Assembly: GCA_965215215.1 (NCBI GenBank)
Contig: OZ244043.1
Location: 1,860,001-1,924,000, forward strand
From: CALDTK01 sp965215215
GTDB taxonomy: Bacteria; Bacteroidota; Bacteroidia; Chitinophagales; Saprospiraceae
Direction: 5' to 3'
DNA length: 64,000 nt
In this document: one piece after another, positions 17,652 through 26,310 of the stretch
How the letters are laid out: each line of letters opens with the position of its first letter
How positions within the stretch are numbered: position 1 is the first letter of the stretch
Position numbers and translations under genes: made by a program
The notes under the pieces: generated by a model
Database searches by the model: none
Told to the model about the DNA's origin: nothing
Seen by the model: the letters and a program-made list of their open reading frames with translations, nothing else

Positions 17652-18368
17652 TTATAGTCTTGACTTCGCACGAGTTACGTGCGGAGCGCGCACGTAATTT
17701 GGCTCCGCAGCCCCCAAATCTGTAACCTTTCCGGCGTCGAGCCGTAGCCGGCAGGGTGTGAACAGGTGCCGAGCAAGCGAGTCAGCGGTTGTCGTCTGAA
17801 TTGCAAACTTAGTGCAGAGTCGCACCAGTTTTCCGGCTCCGGATCCTCCCGCGAGCAACGGACCCCGAGCTACTTGCTCACTCATCCACTCCTCGGTCGC
17901 CTTCGCGCAAGCGACGCTTTGCAGGACCTGCAGGTCGTTGGTGTACCGCCCCCAATACACTTCGGTTCGCCTGGCTTCCAGCAGGGGTAGAAAGTCGCCG
18001 GTCCAGTCGGGTCGCGCCGCGCGCAACGCCGCGGCAACCGCCTCGGCGGTCGGGATCAGCACGAGTGGCACGCCCAGGGCGAGGCAGACCCCCTTCGCGG
18101 AGCTGAGGCCCGCCCGTAAGGCGCTGTACGAGCCCGGCCCCGCGCTTACCCCTACGGCTACCGTCTCCGCCAGCGCGAAATCCGTTTTGGCGAAAGCCTC
18201 CCTGATGAGTGGGAGCAACCGGGCCGTGTGCCGCATCGGTGTGTCCTCGAAGGCTTCCACGAGCGCGCCCGTACTCAAGTCGGCCACGGCTACCGAACAG
18301 CTCGGCGCCGAGGTTTCGAGGAGCAAGAGGGGGCCGGCCGTGATCGGGGCGATGGTTTGGGTGTTCAT
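17652..18368 (-). CDS. tsaB: tRNA threonylcarbamoyladenosine biosynthesis protein TsaB
   Basis: 238 residues, a typical length. TsaB is the inactive ASKHA-fold partner of TsaD in making t6A37 on tRNAs that read ANN codons. Motifs: LLLLETSAPSCSVAVAD at the N-terminus, MRHTARLLPLIREAF, VAVGVSAGPGSYSALRAGL and SAKGVCLALGVPLVLI. Its start codon lies only 33 bp from the divergent prfA start, and a perfect palindrome fills the gap. Confidence 0.92.
   Translation of the reverse strand: MNTQTIAPITAGPLLLLETSAPSCSVAVADLSTGALVEAFEDTPMRHTARLLPLIREAFAKTDFALAETVAVGVSAGPGSYSALRAGLSSAKGVCLALGVPLVLIPTAEAVAAALRAARPDWTGDFLPLLEARRTEVYWGRYTNDLQVLQSVACAKATEEWMSEQVARGPLLAGGSGAGKLVRLCTKFAIQTTTADSLARHLFTPCRLRLDAGKVTDLGAAEPNYVRAPHVTRAKSRL
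18184..18197 (-). repeat. 14-mer GCTTTCGCYAAAAC, copy 4 (Y = C)
   Basis: Exact copy on the minus strand inside tsaB, read in the gene as A-F-A-K-T. Confidence 0.7.
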
Positions 18369-18399
18369 GCGGCCGCAAAGCTCGTAAGTTTGCGGCCGC
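18369..18399. promoter_or_regulatory. Perfect 11-bp inverted repeat between tsaB and prfA starts
   Basis: GCGGCCGCAAA - 9 bp - TTTGCGGCCGC fills nearly the whole 33-bp space between the two divergent start codons. It could be an operator acting on both genes or a hairpin in both leaders. The space is too short for two ordinary promoters, so at least one promoter must lie inside the opposite gene (inference). Confidence 0.5.
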
Positions 18400-18401
18400 C
18401 C

Positions 18402-19466
18402 ATGCTCGATAAGCTCGAAGACCTCTACAACCGCTACCGCGAAACCGAGGAACAGCTCGCCGATCCCGCCGTAATGGCCGATCAGGAGCGTTACACCAAA
18501 ATCTCCAAACAGTACAAGGAGCTCGGTCGGATCGTCGAGGTGTTCCTGCGCTACAAGCAGGCGCTCGGCAACGTGGAGACGGCCGGGGCGATGCGCAAGG
18601 ACCCCGACCCGGAGATGCGCGAGATGGCCGAGCTCGAGCTCAGCGAGCTGGAGCCGCGCGTGGAGGCCATGGAGGAGCGGCTCAAGTACCTGCTCATCCC
18701 GCGCGATCCGGAAGACGGTCGCGACGTGATCTTCGAGATCCGCTCCGGCACCGGCGGCGATGAGGCCGCGCTGTTCGCCGGCGACTTACTCAATATGTAC
18801 ACCCGCTACGTCGATAGCCAGGGTTGGAAGATGGAGGTCCTCGAGGAGAACGAAGGCTCGGCCGGTGGCTACTCCAAGATCGTGTTCGAGGTCAAGGGCG
18901 AAGACGTGTACGGCCGCATGAAATTCGAGAGCGGCGCCCACCGCGTGCAGCGGGTCCCCAAAACCGAGAGCCAGGGTAGGGTGCACACCAGCGCAGCTAC
19001 CGTAGTGGTATTGCCGAAGCGCGAGATGGAGGACGTGAACATCAACAAGGCCGACCTGCGCACCGACACCTTCCGCAGCTCGGGGGCGGGCGGACAGCAC
19101 GTCAACAAAACCGAGTCGGGCGTGCGCTTCACGCACATCCCCACGGGCATCGTGTCGGAGAGTACGGACGGTCGCTCGCAGCACCAAAACCGCGAGACCG
19201 CCCTCCAGCGCCTCTACCAGAAGATTCACGAGGCGCAGGTCAACGCCCACGAATCGCAGATCGCCAGCGCGCGCAAATCGTTGGTTGGCTCCGGCGATCG
19301 CTCCGACAAGATCCGCACCTACAACTACCCACAGAACCGGCTCACCGACCACCGTATCAACCTCACGCTCTACAACCTGGACAGCGTGCTCGGTGGTGAT
19401 CTCGACGCAGTGCTGGATGCGCTGCAGTTGGCGGAGAATGCGCGCAAGTTGGAGGAGGCGCAGTAG
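18402..19466 (+). CDS. prfA: Peptide chain release factor 1
   Basis: 354 residues from the ATG at 18402, which gives the standard RF1 N-terminus (MLDKLEDLYNRYRETEEQL). RF1 reads UAA and UAG and triggers peptide release. The catalytic GGQ lies in RSSGAGGQHVNKTESGVRF, and the preceding domain (FESGAHRVQRVPKTESQGRVHTSA) is characteristic of class I release factors. SDKIRTYNYPQNRLTDHRI near the C-terminus is also diagnostic. Intact and unremarkable apart from the very short divergent spacing to tsaB. Confidence 0.96.
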   Translation: MLDKLEDLYNRYRETEEQLADPAVMADQERYTKISKQYKELGRIVEVFLRYKQALGNVETAGAMRKDPDPEMREMAELELSELEPRVEAMEERLKYLLIPRDPEDGRDVIFEIRSGTGGDEAALFAGDLLNMYTRYVDSQGWKMEVLEENEGSAGGYSKIVFEVKGEDVYGRMKFESGAHRVQRVPKTESQGRVHTSAATVVVLPKREMEDVNINKADLRTDTFRSSGAGGQHVNKTESGVRFTHIPTGIVSESTDGRSQHQNRETALQRLYQKIHEAQVNAHESQIASARKSLVGSGDRSDKIRTYNYPQNRLTDHRINLTLYNLDSVLGGDLDAVLDALQLAENARKLEEAQ

Positions 19467-19631
19467 GCTTCGCCTCTCTGGTCTACAATACTACGCCTAG
19501 TAGACGTGCCGAGCCAGCTGCCTGGTCGCCGTCGTACAAATGGGGAAGGACAGTAATCCTGGGAAAGGGAAGTAGTGAATGCGTGATGAGTTCCTCCTTT
19601 GGCGTCAGTTAGTCACTAACTATACGTAACG

Positions 19632-20228
19632 CTATAAAGCACTTTGGAGCCAAAAAGATATCTGTGGATAGCAATCTGCCATCCCGTACAGTACATCTTC
19701 CTTTGTCAAGGAAGACTTTTTGTTCAGCAATATGTATGAACTAAATTCAACTATTCGAACGTGGGAAAATAATTCATTACCAACCTTCTGGACAACGAAA
19801 TCCTCATAAACCCTGTACCTAATATTCTTTTTGTAGTCTTCTGTATATGCACGATTTACAGTAATCCTAGGTACCCCCATAAAGCAAAAAGAGGAGCCCG
19901 GGCACCTAGCAAGTAGGTCTTTAGTGATAGATAATACTGTACTTAAGACTACTAACGGCCGACCTGCATCAGTGAGCCTACTATACCTATCAGACAGGCC
20001 TCGATGCCTAGCAAGGTAGAACTTCACAGCTATGGCTGCGTCTTTACCTTCTTCAGCATGGTACTCACCTCTAACGATGTACTTAAATCTCTCTCTACGG
20101 CGATCTCTACCGGAATATATGAATGCTCGGTACACATACGTATGAGAATGAAACTCTCTAGGAGTTCCAATCAAGGAAGAAGGGCACGTTTGGACAAACG
20201 ACCATTCCCCTGGTGCGCTATCAAACAT
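19632..20228 (-). CDS. Unknown protein, second gene of a lower-GC two-gene unit
   Basis: 198 residues with no recognisable family (MFDSAPGEWSFVQTCPSS ... TYVYRAFIYSGRDRRRERFKYIV ... AIAVKFYLARHR ... EDVLYGMADCYPQISFWLQ). The start codon shares bases with the stop of the upstream 64-codon gene (TAATG), which suggests coupled translation. The base composition is clearly lower in GC, and codons such as AGA, ATA and TTA are more frequent than in prfA or galT on either side. It therefore looks horizontally acquired. A two-gene accessory unit such as a toxin-antitoxin or defence pair is possible but unproven. Confidence 0.55.
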   Translation of the reverse strand: MFDSAPGEWSFVQTCPSSLIGTPREFHSHTYVYRAFIYSGRDRRRERFKYIVRGEYHAEEGKDAAIAVKFYLARHRGLSDRYSRLTDAGRPLVVLSTVLSITKDLLARCPGSSFCFMGVPRITVNRAYTEDYKKNIRYRVYEDFVVQKVGNELFSHVRIVEFSSYILLNKKSSLTKEDVLYGMADCYPQISFWLQSAL

Positions 20229-20422
20229 TAAGCGATCGCAAGGGTATTTTTCCCTCTACGGCGCTCTTGTAACTCTTTATCAGATACTTCCTTTGGCTCC
20301 ACATTTCTTATCACTTCCGAAAGATCTGTCACCTTCGCAGATGTCGCCCGCCAGTTACCACTCCTGCCGGAGAGCTGCACTAGGCCCGATGATGTAGCCT
20401 TAATCTGCACTTGGCGTTTCAT
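20228..20422 (-). CDS. Small unknown protein, first gene of a lower-GC two-gene unit
   Basis: 64 residues: MKRQVQIKATSSGLVQLSGR, a short beta-rich start, then a charged helical tail (VIRNVEPKEVSDKELQERRR). Size and basic character would suit an antitoxin or small DNA-binding protein, but no family is recognised. It is linked to the 198-codon gene by a TAATG overlap and shares its low GC. A promoter is not obvious in the short gap to galT. Confidence 0.5.
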   Translation of the reverse strand: MKRQVQIKATSSGLVQLSGRSGNWRATSAKVTDLSEVIRNVEPKEVSDKELQERRRGKNTLAIA

Positions 20423-20497
20423 GTTACTTCTTTGAGTTACGAGGAACTAATGTACTCCGGAAAACGTAATGCCGCTCGAGGTTGTTGCCGGAGCCCA

Positions 20498-21514
20498 TCA
20501 CACCTCCCGCAACCGCGCCGCGGCGATCTCGGCGGTAATATCGCGCTGCGGCTGCGCGAACAGCTCGTAACCCACCATAAACTTGCGCACCGTAGCCGAG
20601 CGCAGCAGCGGCGGCTTGAACTCCATGTGCCAGTGCCAGTGGCCGTAGTCCCGCCCGTCAGTTGGCGCCTGGTGGATCCCGCTGGAGTAGGGGAAACTCG
20701 TATCGAAAAGTCGGTCGTAGCGACTCGTCACCTCGCGGATAGCTTCGGCGAAAGCCGACCGCTCGGTGGCGGACAGCTCGGTGATCGCGGGCATCGCCCG
20801 GCGCGGTGCGATCAGCACTTCGAAGGGCCAGGTAGCCCACCAGGGCACGAGCGCCACCACGTGCGCGTCGGCCCACACGAGGCGCGTTTCGGCGGCGAGC
20901 TCCTGGGCGAGGTAATCGCCGAGCAAGCTAGCCCCACCGTGCGCCGCGGCGTGGGCGCGCATGCGCTCACCCTTGGCTACCACGACCGCGGGCGGGGTTA
21001 GCTCCGCCCAAATCTGTCCGTGCGGATGCGGGTTCGAGCAGCCCATCATCGCCCCCTTGTTCTCGAAGATCTGCACGTGGCCGATCTGCGGCAGGGCGGC
21101 AAGCTCCGCGTACTGCTCCTGCCAGAGCTGCACGACGCGCTCGATCTCCCCGCCGGTCAGGTCGGCGAGCGTCTTGGCGTGGTCCGGCGAAAAGCAGAGC
21201 ACCCTACAAATGCCGGGCTCCCCGCGCGCTACCAGCAGCCCCTCTTCGAAAACCTCAGTGCTGCCGTCCGGCTTGAGGGCGGCGAAGTCGTTTCGAAACC
21301 AATACGTATCCGTGTAGACGGGGTTAACCTCGCCGCCGATGCGTTCGTTGCCCGGACACAGGTAGCAGGCCGGATCGTAGCTCGGGCGCTGGTCCTCGAC
21401 GAGCTCCTCCTCCTGCCCCTGCCAGGGTCGCCGAGCCCGGTGCGGGCTCACCAACACCCACTCACCGCTTAGGATGTCGAGCCGCCGGTGCGGGTCGTCG
21501 CTCAGGTCCATCAT
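20498..21514 (-). CDS. galT: Galactose-1-phosphate uridylyltransferase
   Basis: 338 residues. It exchanges UMP between UDP-glucose and galactose-1-phosphate in the Leloir pathway. Zinc-site cysteines are present (Cys50 and Cys53 in CYLCPGNERIGGEVN), and the catalytic histidine triad is in NPHPHGQIWAEL. The second metal/substrate block HWHWHMEFKPPLLRS is intact. Its ATG overlaps the stop of galK (ATGA), so the two form an operon transcribed galK-galT. No galE or galM is nearby. Confidence 0.95.
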   Translation of the reverse strand: MMDLSDDPHRRLDILSGEWVLVSPHRARRPWQGQEEELVEDQRPSYDPACYLCPGNERIGGEVNPVYTDTYWFRNDFAALKPDGSTEVFEEGLLVARGEPGICRVLCFSPDHAKTLADLTGGEIERVVQLWQEQYAELAALPQIGHVQIFENKGAMMGCSNPHPHGQIWAELTPPAVVVAKGERMRAHAAAHGGASLLGDYLAQELAAETRLVWADAHVVALVPWWATWPFEVLIAPRRAMPAITELSATERSAFAEAIREVTSRYDRLFDTSFPYSSGIHQAPTDGRDYGHWHWHMEFKPPLLRSATVRKFMVGYELFAQPQRDITAEIAAARLREV

Positions 21515-22701
21515 GTCTGCACTTCTCTGTCGAGCACCCGGGCACCCGGTCCGAGGGCTACGTTAAGGGGTTCGAGCGCGATCGCGAAGCGGTCGAAATA
21601 CTCTTGCTGCGCGACATCCACGAAGTCGTCTTCCGCGCCGGCTTCGACCACGCACAGCACGCAGCCCCCGAAGCCACCGCCCATCTGACGCGCGCCCTTT
21701 ACGGCCGGGTGCGCTTCCGCAAAACGCACCACCGCGTCGCTCTCCGGACAGCTCACTTGGTAAAGTTCGCTCAACCCCCAGTGTCCGGCCAGGAGGCTTT
21801 CGCCAAAACCGGTTACATCCCCCCGCTCCAGCTGGGCCGCGGCCGCGAGTACCCGTGCGTTCTCGGCCACGACGAAGCGGGCGCGAAGGGCGGCGCGTTC
21901 GTCGAGGACGGCGGCCTCACCGTCCGTAGCCCCGCCGTACCGGAGCAGCGTCGCCTCGTCGAGGTCGCGGAGGGACTCGCCCGCCCAGCCCGCCGCCCGC
22001 AGCAGACGCACCGCGCGCTCGCAGTCCGCCCGTCGTGCGGCGTAACCGCTGGTGACGTGGTTGTGCTTGACGCCGGTGTTCAGTACCACCAGCGTGTGTC
22101 CCGGAAGCTCGATCGGCGTACGCCGCACCTCCAAACTGCGACAGTCGAGCAGCAACGCGGTGTCGGCCTCGCCGAAGATGCTGGCGAACTGGTCGAGCAT
22201 ACCCGTGTCCGCGCCCACGAAGCCGTTTTCGGCGGCCTGACCCACGCGAACCTTCGTCCACTCGTCGAGCCCGAACCCGAACAACGCATCGAGTCCGGTC
22301 ACGAACGCCGACTCGATCGCCGCACTCGACGAGAGTCCTGCCCCACGTGGAACATCGCAGGTGAGCGCGACATCGAAGCCGGACACCCCGTGGCCGAGCT
22401 TACGCAGTTCGTCCACGACGCCGAGCAGGTAATTTGGCCACTGACTGCGCTGCGGCACCAGCTCCCGCACGTGTACCTCCGTGTAGGCGTCGAAATCGAC
22501 GGCGAGGAGGCGGTACTGGTGCGAGTCGTTTTGCCGCAAGGCGCACCGGGCCCCACGATCGATGCTGGCCGGAAGCACGAAGCCGTCGTTGTAATCGGTG
22601 TGCTCGCCGATGAGATTGATCCGGCCCGGGGCGACGGCGACGAGCGTTGGCGCAACACCGAATCGCCGCCCGAAGGCGTCAACGACGGGCTGGGGTTTCA
22701 T
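21511..22701 (-). CDS. galK: Galactokinase
   Basis: 396 residues. It phosphorylates galactose at C1 with ATP, the first committed Leloir step. GHMP-kinase motifs are all visible: galactokinase signature GRINLIGEHTDYNDGFVLP, ATP-binding PRGAGLSSSAAIE and the C-terminal MGGGFGGCVLCVVE. It overlaps galT by four bases. The terminator of the amt gene lies 60 bp upstream, so transcription of galK must begin in the gap 22702-22760. Confidence 0.95.
   Translation of the reverse strand: MKPQPVVDAFGRRFGVAPTLVAVAPGRINLIGEHTDYNDGFVLPASIDRGARCALRQNDSHQYRLLAVDFDAYTEVHVRELVPQRSQWPNYLLGVVDELRKLGHGVSGFDVALTCDVPRGAGLSSSAAIESAFVTGLDALFGFGLDEWTKVRVGQAAENGFVGADTGMLDQFASIFGEADTALLLDCRSLEVRRTPIELPGHTLVVLNTGVKHNHVTSGYAARRADCERAVRLLRAAGWAGESLRDLDEATLLRYGGATDGEAAVLDERAALRARFVVAENARVLAAAAQLERGDVTGFGESLLAGHWGLSELYQVSCPESDAVVRFAEAHPAVKGARQMGGGFGGCVLCVVEAGAEDDFVDVAQQEYFDRFAIALEPLNVALGPGARVLDREVQT
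21796..21809 (+). repeat. 14-mer GCTTTCGCYAAAAC, copy 5 (Y = C)
   Basis: Exact copy inside galK on the non-coding strand; the gene reads it as G-F-G-E-S. Confidence 0.7.
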
Positions 22702-22761
22702 AGGGGGAGGTTGAGGATTCGTCGACGGGGGTACTCCAAATAACGCCCACTAAATACGACA

Positions 22762-22790
22762 AGCCCCCACCGATTGGATCGGTGGGGGCT
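22762..22790 (-). terminator. Hairpin terminator of the ammonium transporter gene
   Basis: Perfect 13-bp stem (AGCCCCCACCGAT and complement) with a three-base loop, 29 bp beyond the amt stop codon on the minus strand. A long T-run is lacking. Confidence 0.75.
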
Positions 22791-22818
22791 CGCGGGATGA
22801 GAGCCGGGGAGGGCTAAC

Positions 22819-24174
22819 CTAGACGGGCAGCGCGACGGTTCCGTTCTCCTTGCGGGTCGAGAGGATGAGCTCCTCGCGGACTTCCGGACGCAGGATGCTC
22901 TCGCCGTGCTGACTGAGGTCGAGGCCCTTGCGCTCCTGGCGCTCGGTGACCCGGAGGGGGAGTACGCTGTCCACGATCTTGTAGATGAGCAGCGACCCAC
23001 CGAAGGCGAGCACGGCCGTGATGAGCAGGGCGAGCAGGTGGTAGCCCATGAGACCGAAGGTCCCCGAGGCGATCAACCCGCCCTCGGCAACGCCGGCGAA
23101 CACGGCCGTGAGCAGCATACCGACGATGCCCCCCAGCCCGTGGCAGGGGAACACGTCGAGTGTATCGTCGAGCTCGGTGGAATTCTTGTACTCCACGGCG
23201 AGGTAGGAGATGAGCGAGGAGGCGAAGCCGATGAAGATGGCGGCACCGAGCGATACCCACCCGGCGGCGGGCGTGATGGCGACCAACCCGACCACCGCGC
23301 CGATACAGGCACCAACGGCCGACATCTTTTTATCGCGGGAGCGATCGAAGAACATCCACGTGATCATCGCGGCGGCCGAAGCGACCATCGTGTTGGCGAA
23401 GGCGAGTACGGAGGTTGCGTTGGCCCCGAGCGCGCTACCGGCGTTGAAGCCGAACCAGCCGAACCAAAGCAGCGCGGTACCGAGGATCACGAAGGGAACG
23501 TTGGCCGGATCGTGCGTGGCGTTGGTTCGCTTACCGAGGTAAAACGCGCCCGCGAGCGCCGCGAAACCGGCCGACATGTGAACCACCGTACCCCCGGCGA
23601 AATCGAGTACCCCCCAACCGAAGAAGAGCCCGTCCCCGTGCCAGGTCATGTGGCACAGCGGCGTGTAGATGAACAGGATGAACAGGATCGTAAAGAGGAT
23701 GTAACTGCGGAAGCGCACCCGTTCGGCGAACGAACCCGTGATGAGCGCCGGGGTGATCACGGCGAACTTCATCTGGAAGAGTGCGAAGAGCAGGTGCGGG
23801 ATGGTCGAGCCGTCCTGGGGGTTGAGCCCGACCCCGCTAAAGAAGGCGTAGGTGGTCGGATCGCCGATGAGCCCGAGGCCACCGAGGTCGTCGCCGAAGG
23901 CGAGGGAGTACCCGACGAACACCCAGAGGATGGCCACCACGCCCATGCAGACGAAGCTCTGGAGCATCGTCGAGATCACGTTGCGGCGGCTGACCATCCC
24001 GCCGTAGAAGAAGGCCAAGCCCGGCGTCATGAGCAGTACCAGCGCCGTGGAGACGAGCATCCAGGCCGTGTCCCCGGTATCGATCTCCCCGGTGAAGGGA
24101 TCGTAATCCGGAACGAAGAAGATGGAGATGACCGCCGCGATGGCGAGCACGATGAATGGTATACGTTTACCCAT
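22819..24174 (-). CDS. amt: Ammonium transporter (Amt/MEP/Rh family)
   Basis: 451 residues from the ATG at 24174 (MGKRIPFIVLAIAAVISIFF); an ATG 33 bp upstream is possible. About eleven membrane helices. Diagnostic blocks are present: TPGLAFFYGGMVSRRNVIS, the pore histidines in DFAGGTVVHMSAGFAALAGA and FPCHGLGGIVGMLLTAVF, and GWFGFNAGSAL. It carries ammonium across the inner membrane. No glnB/glnK gene is adjacent. The cytoplasmic C-terminal tail (about 50 residues, RQERKGLDLSQHGESILRPE) has the usual regulatory form. Confidence 0.94.
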   Translation of the reverse strand: MGKRIPFIVLAIAAVISIFFVPDYDPFTGEIDTGDTAWMLVSTALVLLMTPGLAFFYGGMVSRRNVISTMLQSFVCMGVVAILWVFVGYSLAFGDDLGGLGLIGDPTTYAFFSGVGLNPQDGSTIPHLLFALFQMKFAVITPALITGSFAERVRFRSYILFTILFILFIYTPLCHMTWHGDGLFFGWGVLDFAGGTVVHMSAGFAALAGAFYLGKRTNATHDPANVPFVILGTALLWFGWFGFNAGSALGANATSVLAFANTMVASAAAMITWMFFDRSRDKKMSAVGACIGAVVGLVAITPAAGWVSLGAAIFIGFASSLISYLAVEYKNSTELDDTLDVFPCHGLGGIVGMLLTAVFAGVAEGGLIASGTFGLMGYHLLALLITAVLAFGGSLLIYKIVDSVLPLRVTERQERKGLDLSQHGESILRPEVREELILSTRKENGTVALPV

Positions 24175-24360
24175 AGCGAAAGGACCGTTTCGCGCCTTTG
24201 ACGACACGTGTGACTAAATGAAATCGGTCAAATTTGATTCGGGAGAGTGGACAAGGTAGCCGAGTACCCTACCGTTTCCCACTCCACACGCAAACCGTTG
24301 TGCAGATCGTCGATTCCGAATTCCAAATTATATTCGGATACCACCTTCGCCTAACGCACC

Positions 24361-25116
24361 TTACCGGCGCTGAAAGCTCGCGGCGGCGCGGCCTCCGTCG
24401 AAGAGGAGCTGGTACTGGCCGGGGGGCAATGTTTGGACGTCGAGACGCAACGCGTTCGCGTTCGTGGAAAAGTTGCCCGACAGAACCCGGCGGCCGGTAG
24501 CATCGAAAACAGTGTACTCCCGATCGCTTAACCGACCGGGGAGCTCCACTTCGATCTGTGCCGTCGCCGGGTTTGGGTAAACCTTGGCCACGACGGTTGC
24601 CCGATCGTAGACGGCTACGCCCCCCGGACCATTCGTCTCGTTCGGCGTGGGCTCCTGCTGGATGAACGCGCCGGTACCGTCCGGACGGCGCGCGGTAGCC
24701 ACGTTCGTTTCCTGCTCGCCGAAGCGAATGCTGTCTACGATGGTCCCGTTTTGCGAGAGCACGAGTTCCTCCCCGTCCTTTTTGAGGCTGTAGCTGGTGT
24801 GGATCCCGGTTTGGTCCTCGTCGCCGTCCGTCCAGACGATCAGGTAGCCCGCCCCGGCGATGCTCGTGCCCGCGGGGAAAGCCCACTTGTCGAGCTCCTC
24901 GTAGTCGTCGGAGAGGTTAGCACCGCTCAGATCCACGGCAGCGTCGGTGTCGTTGTACAGCTCGACGTAGTCGCCGTAGCCGCCGTCGGGCTCCGCGAAG
25001 CCGCCGACGGAATCGTTGCTGGCCACGAACTCGTTGATTACTACGCCCGAGATCGCGGTCTGAGCGGTAAGGCCCGCGGCCAGGAGGGTGGCACACAGTG
25101 AAAAAAAGAGCTGCAT
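24361..25116 (-). CDS. Secreted lamin-tail-domain protein with T9SS sorting domain
   Basis: 251 residues: signal peptide MQLFFSLCATLLAAGLTAQ, a lamin-tail domain (about residues 22-150: VVINEFVASND, DYVELYNDTDAAVDLSGANL, WAFPAGTSIAGAGYLIVW, ARRPDGTGAF), then a T9SS type-A sorting domain (AKVYPNPATAQIEVELP ... YTVFDATGRRVLSG ... LPPGQYQLLFDGGR). Lamin-tail domains are Ig-like folds found on many secreted bacterial proteins; here nothing else is attached, so a binding or surface role is the best guess. It stands alone between amt and a divergent sensor kinase. Confidence 0.85.
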   Translation of the reverse strand: MQLFFSLCATLLAAGLTAQTAISGVVINEFVASNDSVGGFAEPDGGYGDYVELYNDTDAAVDLSGANLSDDYEELDKWAFPAGTSIAGAGYLIVWTDGDEDQTGIHTSYSLKKDGEELVLSQNGTIVDSIRFGEQETNVATARRPDGTGAFIQQEPTPNETNGPGGVAVYDRATVVAKVYPNPATAQIEVELPGRLSDREYTVFDATGRRVLSGNFSTNANALRLDVQTLPPGQYQLLFDGGRAAASFQRR

Positions 25117-25215
25117 AAATCGCTAGATGTTTAATTCGCCAAGATAGGCCGAACGCAAAGGTCTATCCGGCGCTCGATGACAACTTTTTCCAGTTTGCCG
25201 TATAGAGTAGTCGGT

Positions 25216-26301
25216 ATGGGGGACAAAAGGCAAACATCTATTCCTTCGGCGTTGACGGCCGCCGACCTCCAGGATACGCTGAGCAGGTACGGCATCACGA
25301 GCACGCCGGGCGCCCCGAACGCAATCGAGGAGGCCGGCCTGCGCGCCCACTTCGGGCACCTCGAACGACTCGCCTGTACGGTGAGTTCCGCGACGTGTTG
25401 CCGGGTATCCTTCGGGCCCCCCTGCACCGTGGCCGAGCTCGGGCTCGCGGGTCTGACGGAGGTGGGATCCGTCACCATTCGCACCCCCCGCGGCCAGCCG
25501 ATCGGGCAGCTCCGCGTATTCGGCGCCGAGCCCGTAACGTTCGACGAGCGACAGCGCGAGGGCCTGCGCGTGATCGCCGAGCAGGTTATGGTCCAGCTCG
25601 AGCTAGAACGCAAGGTCCACGAGCTCGCGACCCTCAACGAGGAGCTCGACCGATTCACCGCCGTCGCCGCGCACGACCTGCGCAGTCCGCTGCGCGCGAT
25701 GGGCTCGTTCGCCGGCCTCCTCCGACGGCGGATGCGCGAGCGCATGAGCGAGGAGGAGAGCGAGATGTTCGACCACATCCGCGCCGGGGCGGCGCGTTTG
25801 AGTGTGATGGTGGAGGGGTTGCTCAATTTCGCTAAGGCCCGCAACCAGAATTATACCGAGGTCGAAAACATCGACATCCCCACGCTGGTGGGGGAGGTAG
25901 CCGACCTGGTCGACCCGGACCAGCGCTTCAAGATCGTCTTCGAGGGCGAGGGCAAACGGGTGCGCGCCAACCGAACCGCGCTCCAGCACATCCTGCTCAA
26001 CCTGGTCTCGAACGCCGTGAAGTACCACGACAAGCCGCACGGTCAGGTGATCGTGGCCTGTTTTGCGGAGCGCGGCGACAGCGTGTTGCTTTCGGTAACC
26101 GACGACGGACCGGGCATCGCGGCGGACGACCAAGCGCGCATCTTCGACGCTTTCGAAACGGGGGATCACGACCTGCACGTACCGAGCACCGGGCTCGGAC
26201 TGGCTCTGGTGCGGCGACTCGTAGACCGGCTCGGCGGTTTCGTACACCTGGAGAGTACGCTCGGGCAGGGGAGTCGCTTCGAGGTACGACTTCCCCTGTA
26301 G
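25216..26301 (+). CDS. Sensor histidine kinase with GAF-like domain (soluble)
   Basis: 361 residues from the ATG at 25216. The N-terminal ~125 residues resemble a GAF domain (LACTVSSATCCRVSFGPPC ... VGSVTIRTPRGQPIGQLRVF). The kinase core follows: His153 in FTAVAAHDLRSPLRAMGSF, N-box HILLNLVSNAVKYHD, G1 DDGPGIAADDQARIFDAF, G2 STGLGLALVRRLVDR. No membrane helix, so it senses an intracellular signal. The DLRSPLR H-box is of the phytochrome-like kinase class. No response regulator is adjacent, so its partner is elsewhere. The following SDR gene starts 9 bp later and is probably co-transcribed. Confidence 0.88.
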   Translation: MGDKRQTSIPSALTAADLQDTLSRYGITSTPGAPNAIEEAGLRAHFGHLERLACTVSSATCCRVSFGPPCTVAELGLAGLTEVGSVTIRTPRGQPIGQLRVFGAEPVTFDERQREGLRVIAEQVMVQLELERKVHELATLNEELDRFTAVAAHDLRSPLRAMGSFAGLLRRRMRERMSEEESEMFDHIRAGAARLSVMVEGLLNFAKARNQNYTEVENIDIPTLVGEVADLVDPDQRFKIVFEGEGKRVRANRTALQHILLNLVSNAVKYHDKPHGQVIVACFAERGDSVLLSVTDDGPGIAADDQARIFDAFETGDHDLHVPSTGLGLALVRRLVDRLGGFVHLESTLGQGSRFEVRLPL

Positions 26302-26310
26302 CTTCGGCCG

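Noticed and set aside
19457..19478. Short hairpin over the prfA stop codon (GAGGCG ... CGCCTC) as a terminator
   Set aside because: Only six base pairs and no T-run; such stems are frequent by chance at this GC content.
22906..24201. Long open frame (431 codons) on the plus strand across the ammonium transporter
   Set aside because: Antisense to a gene with complete Amt motifs; its translation is dominated by Arg, Glu, His and Gly, as is usual for shadow frames in high-GC DNA.
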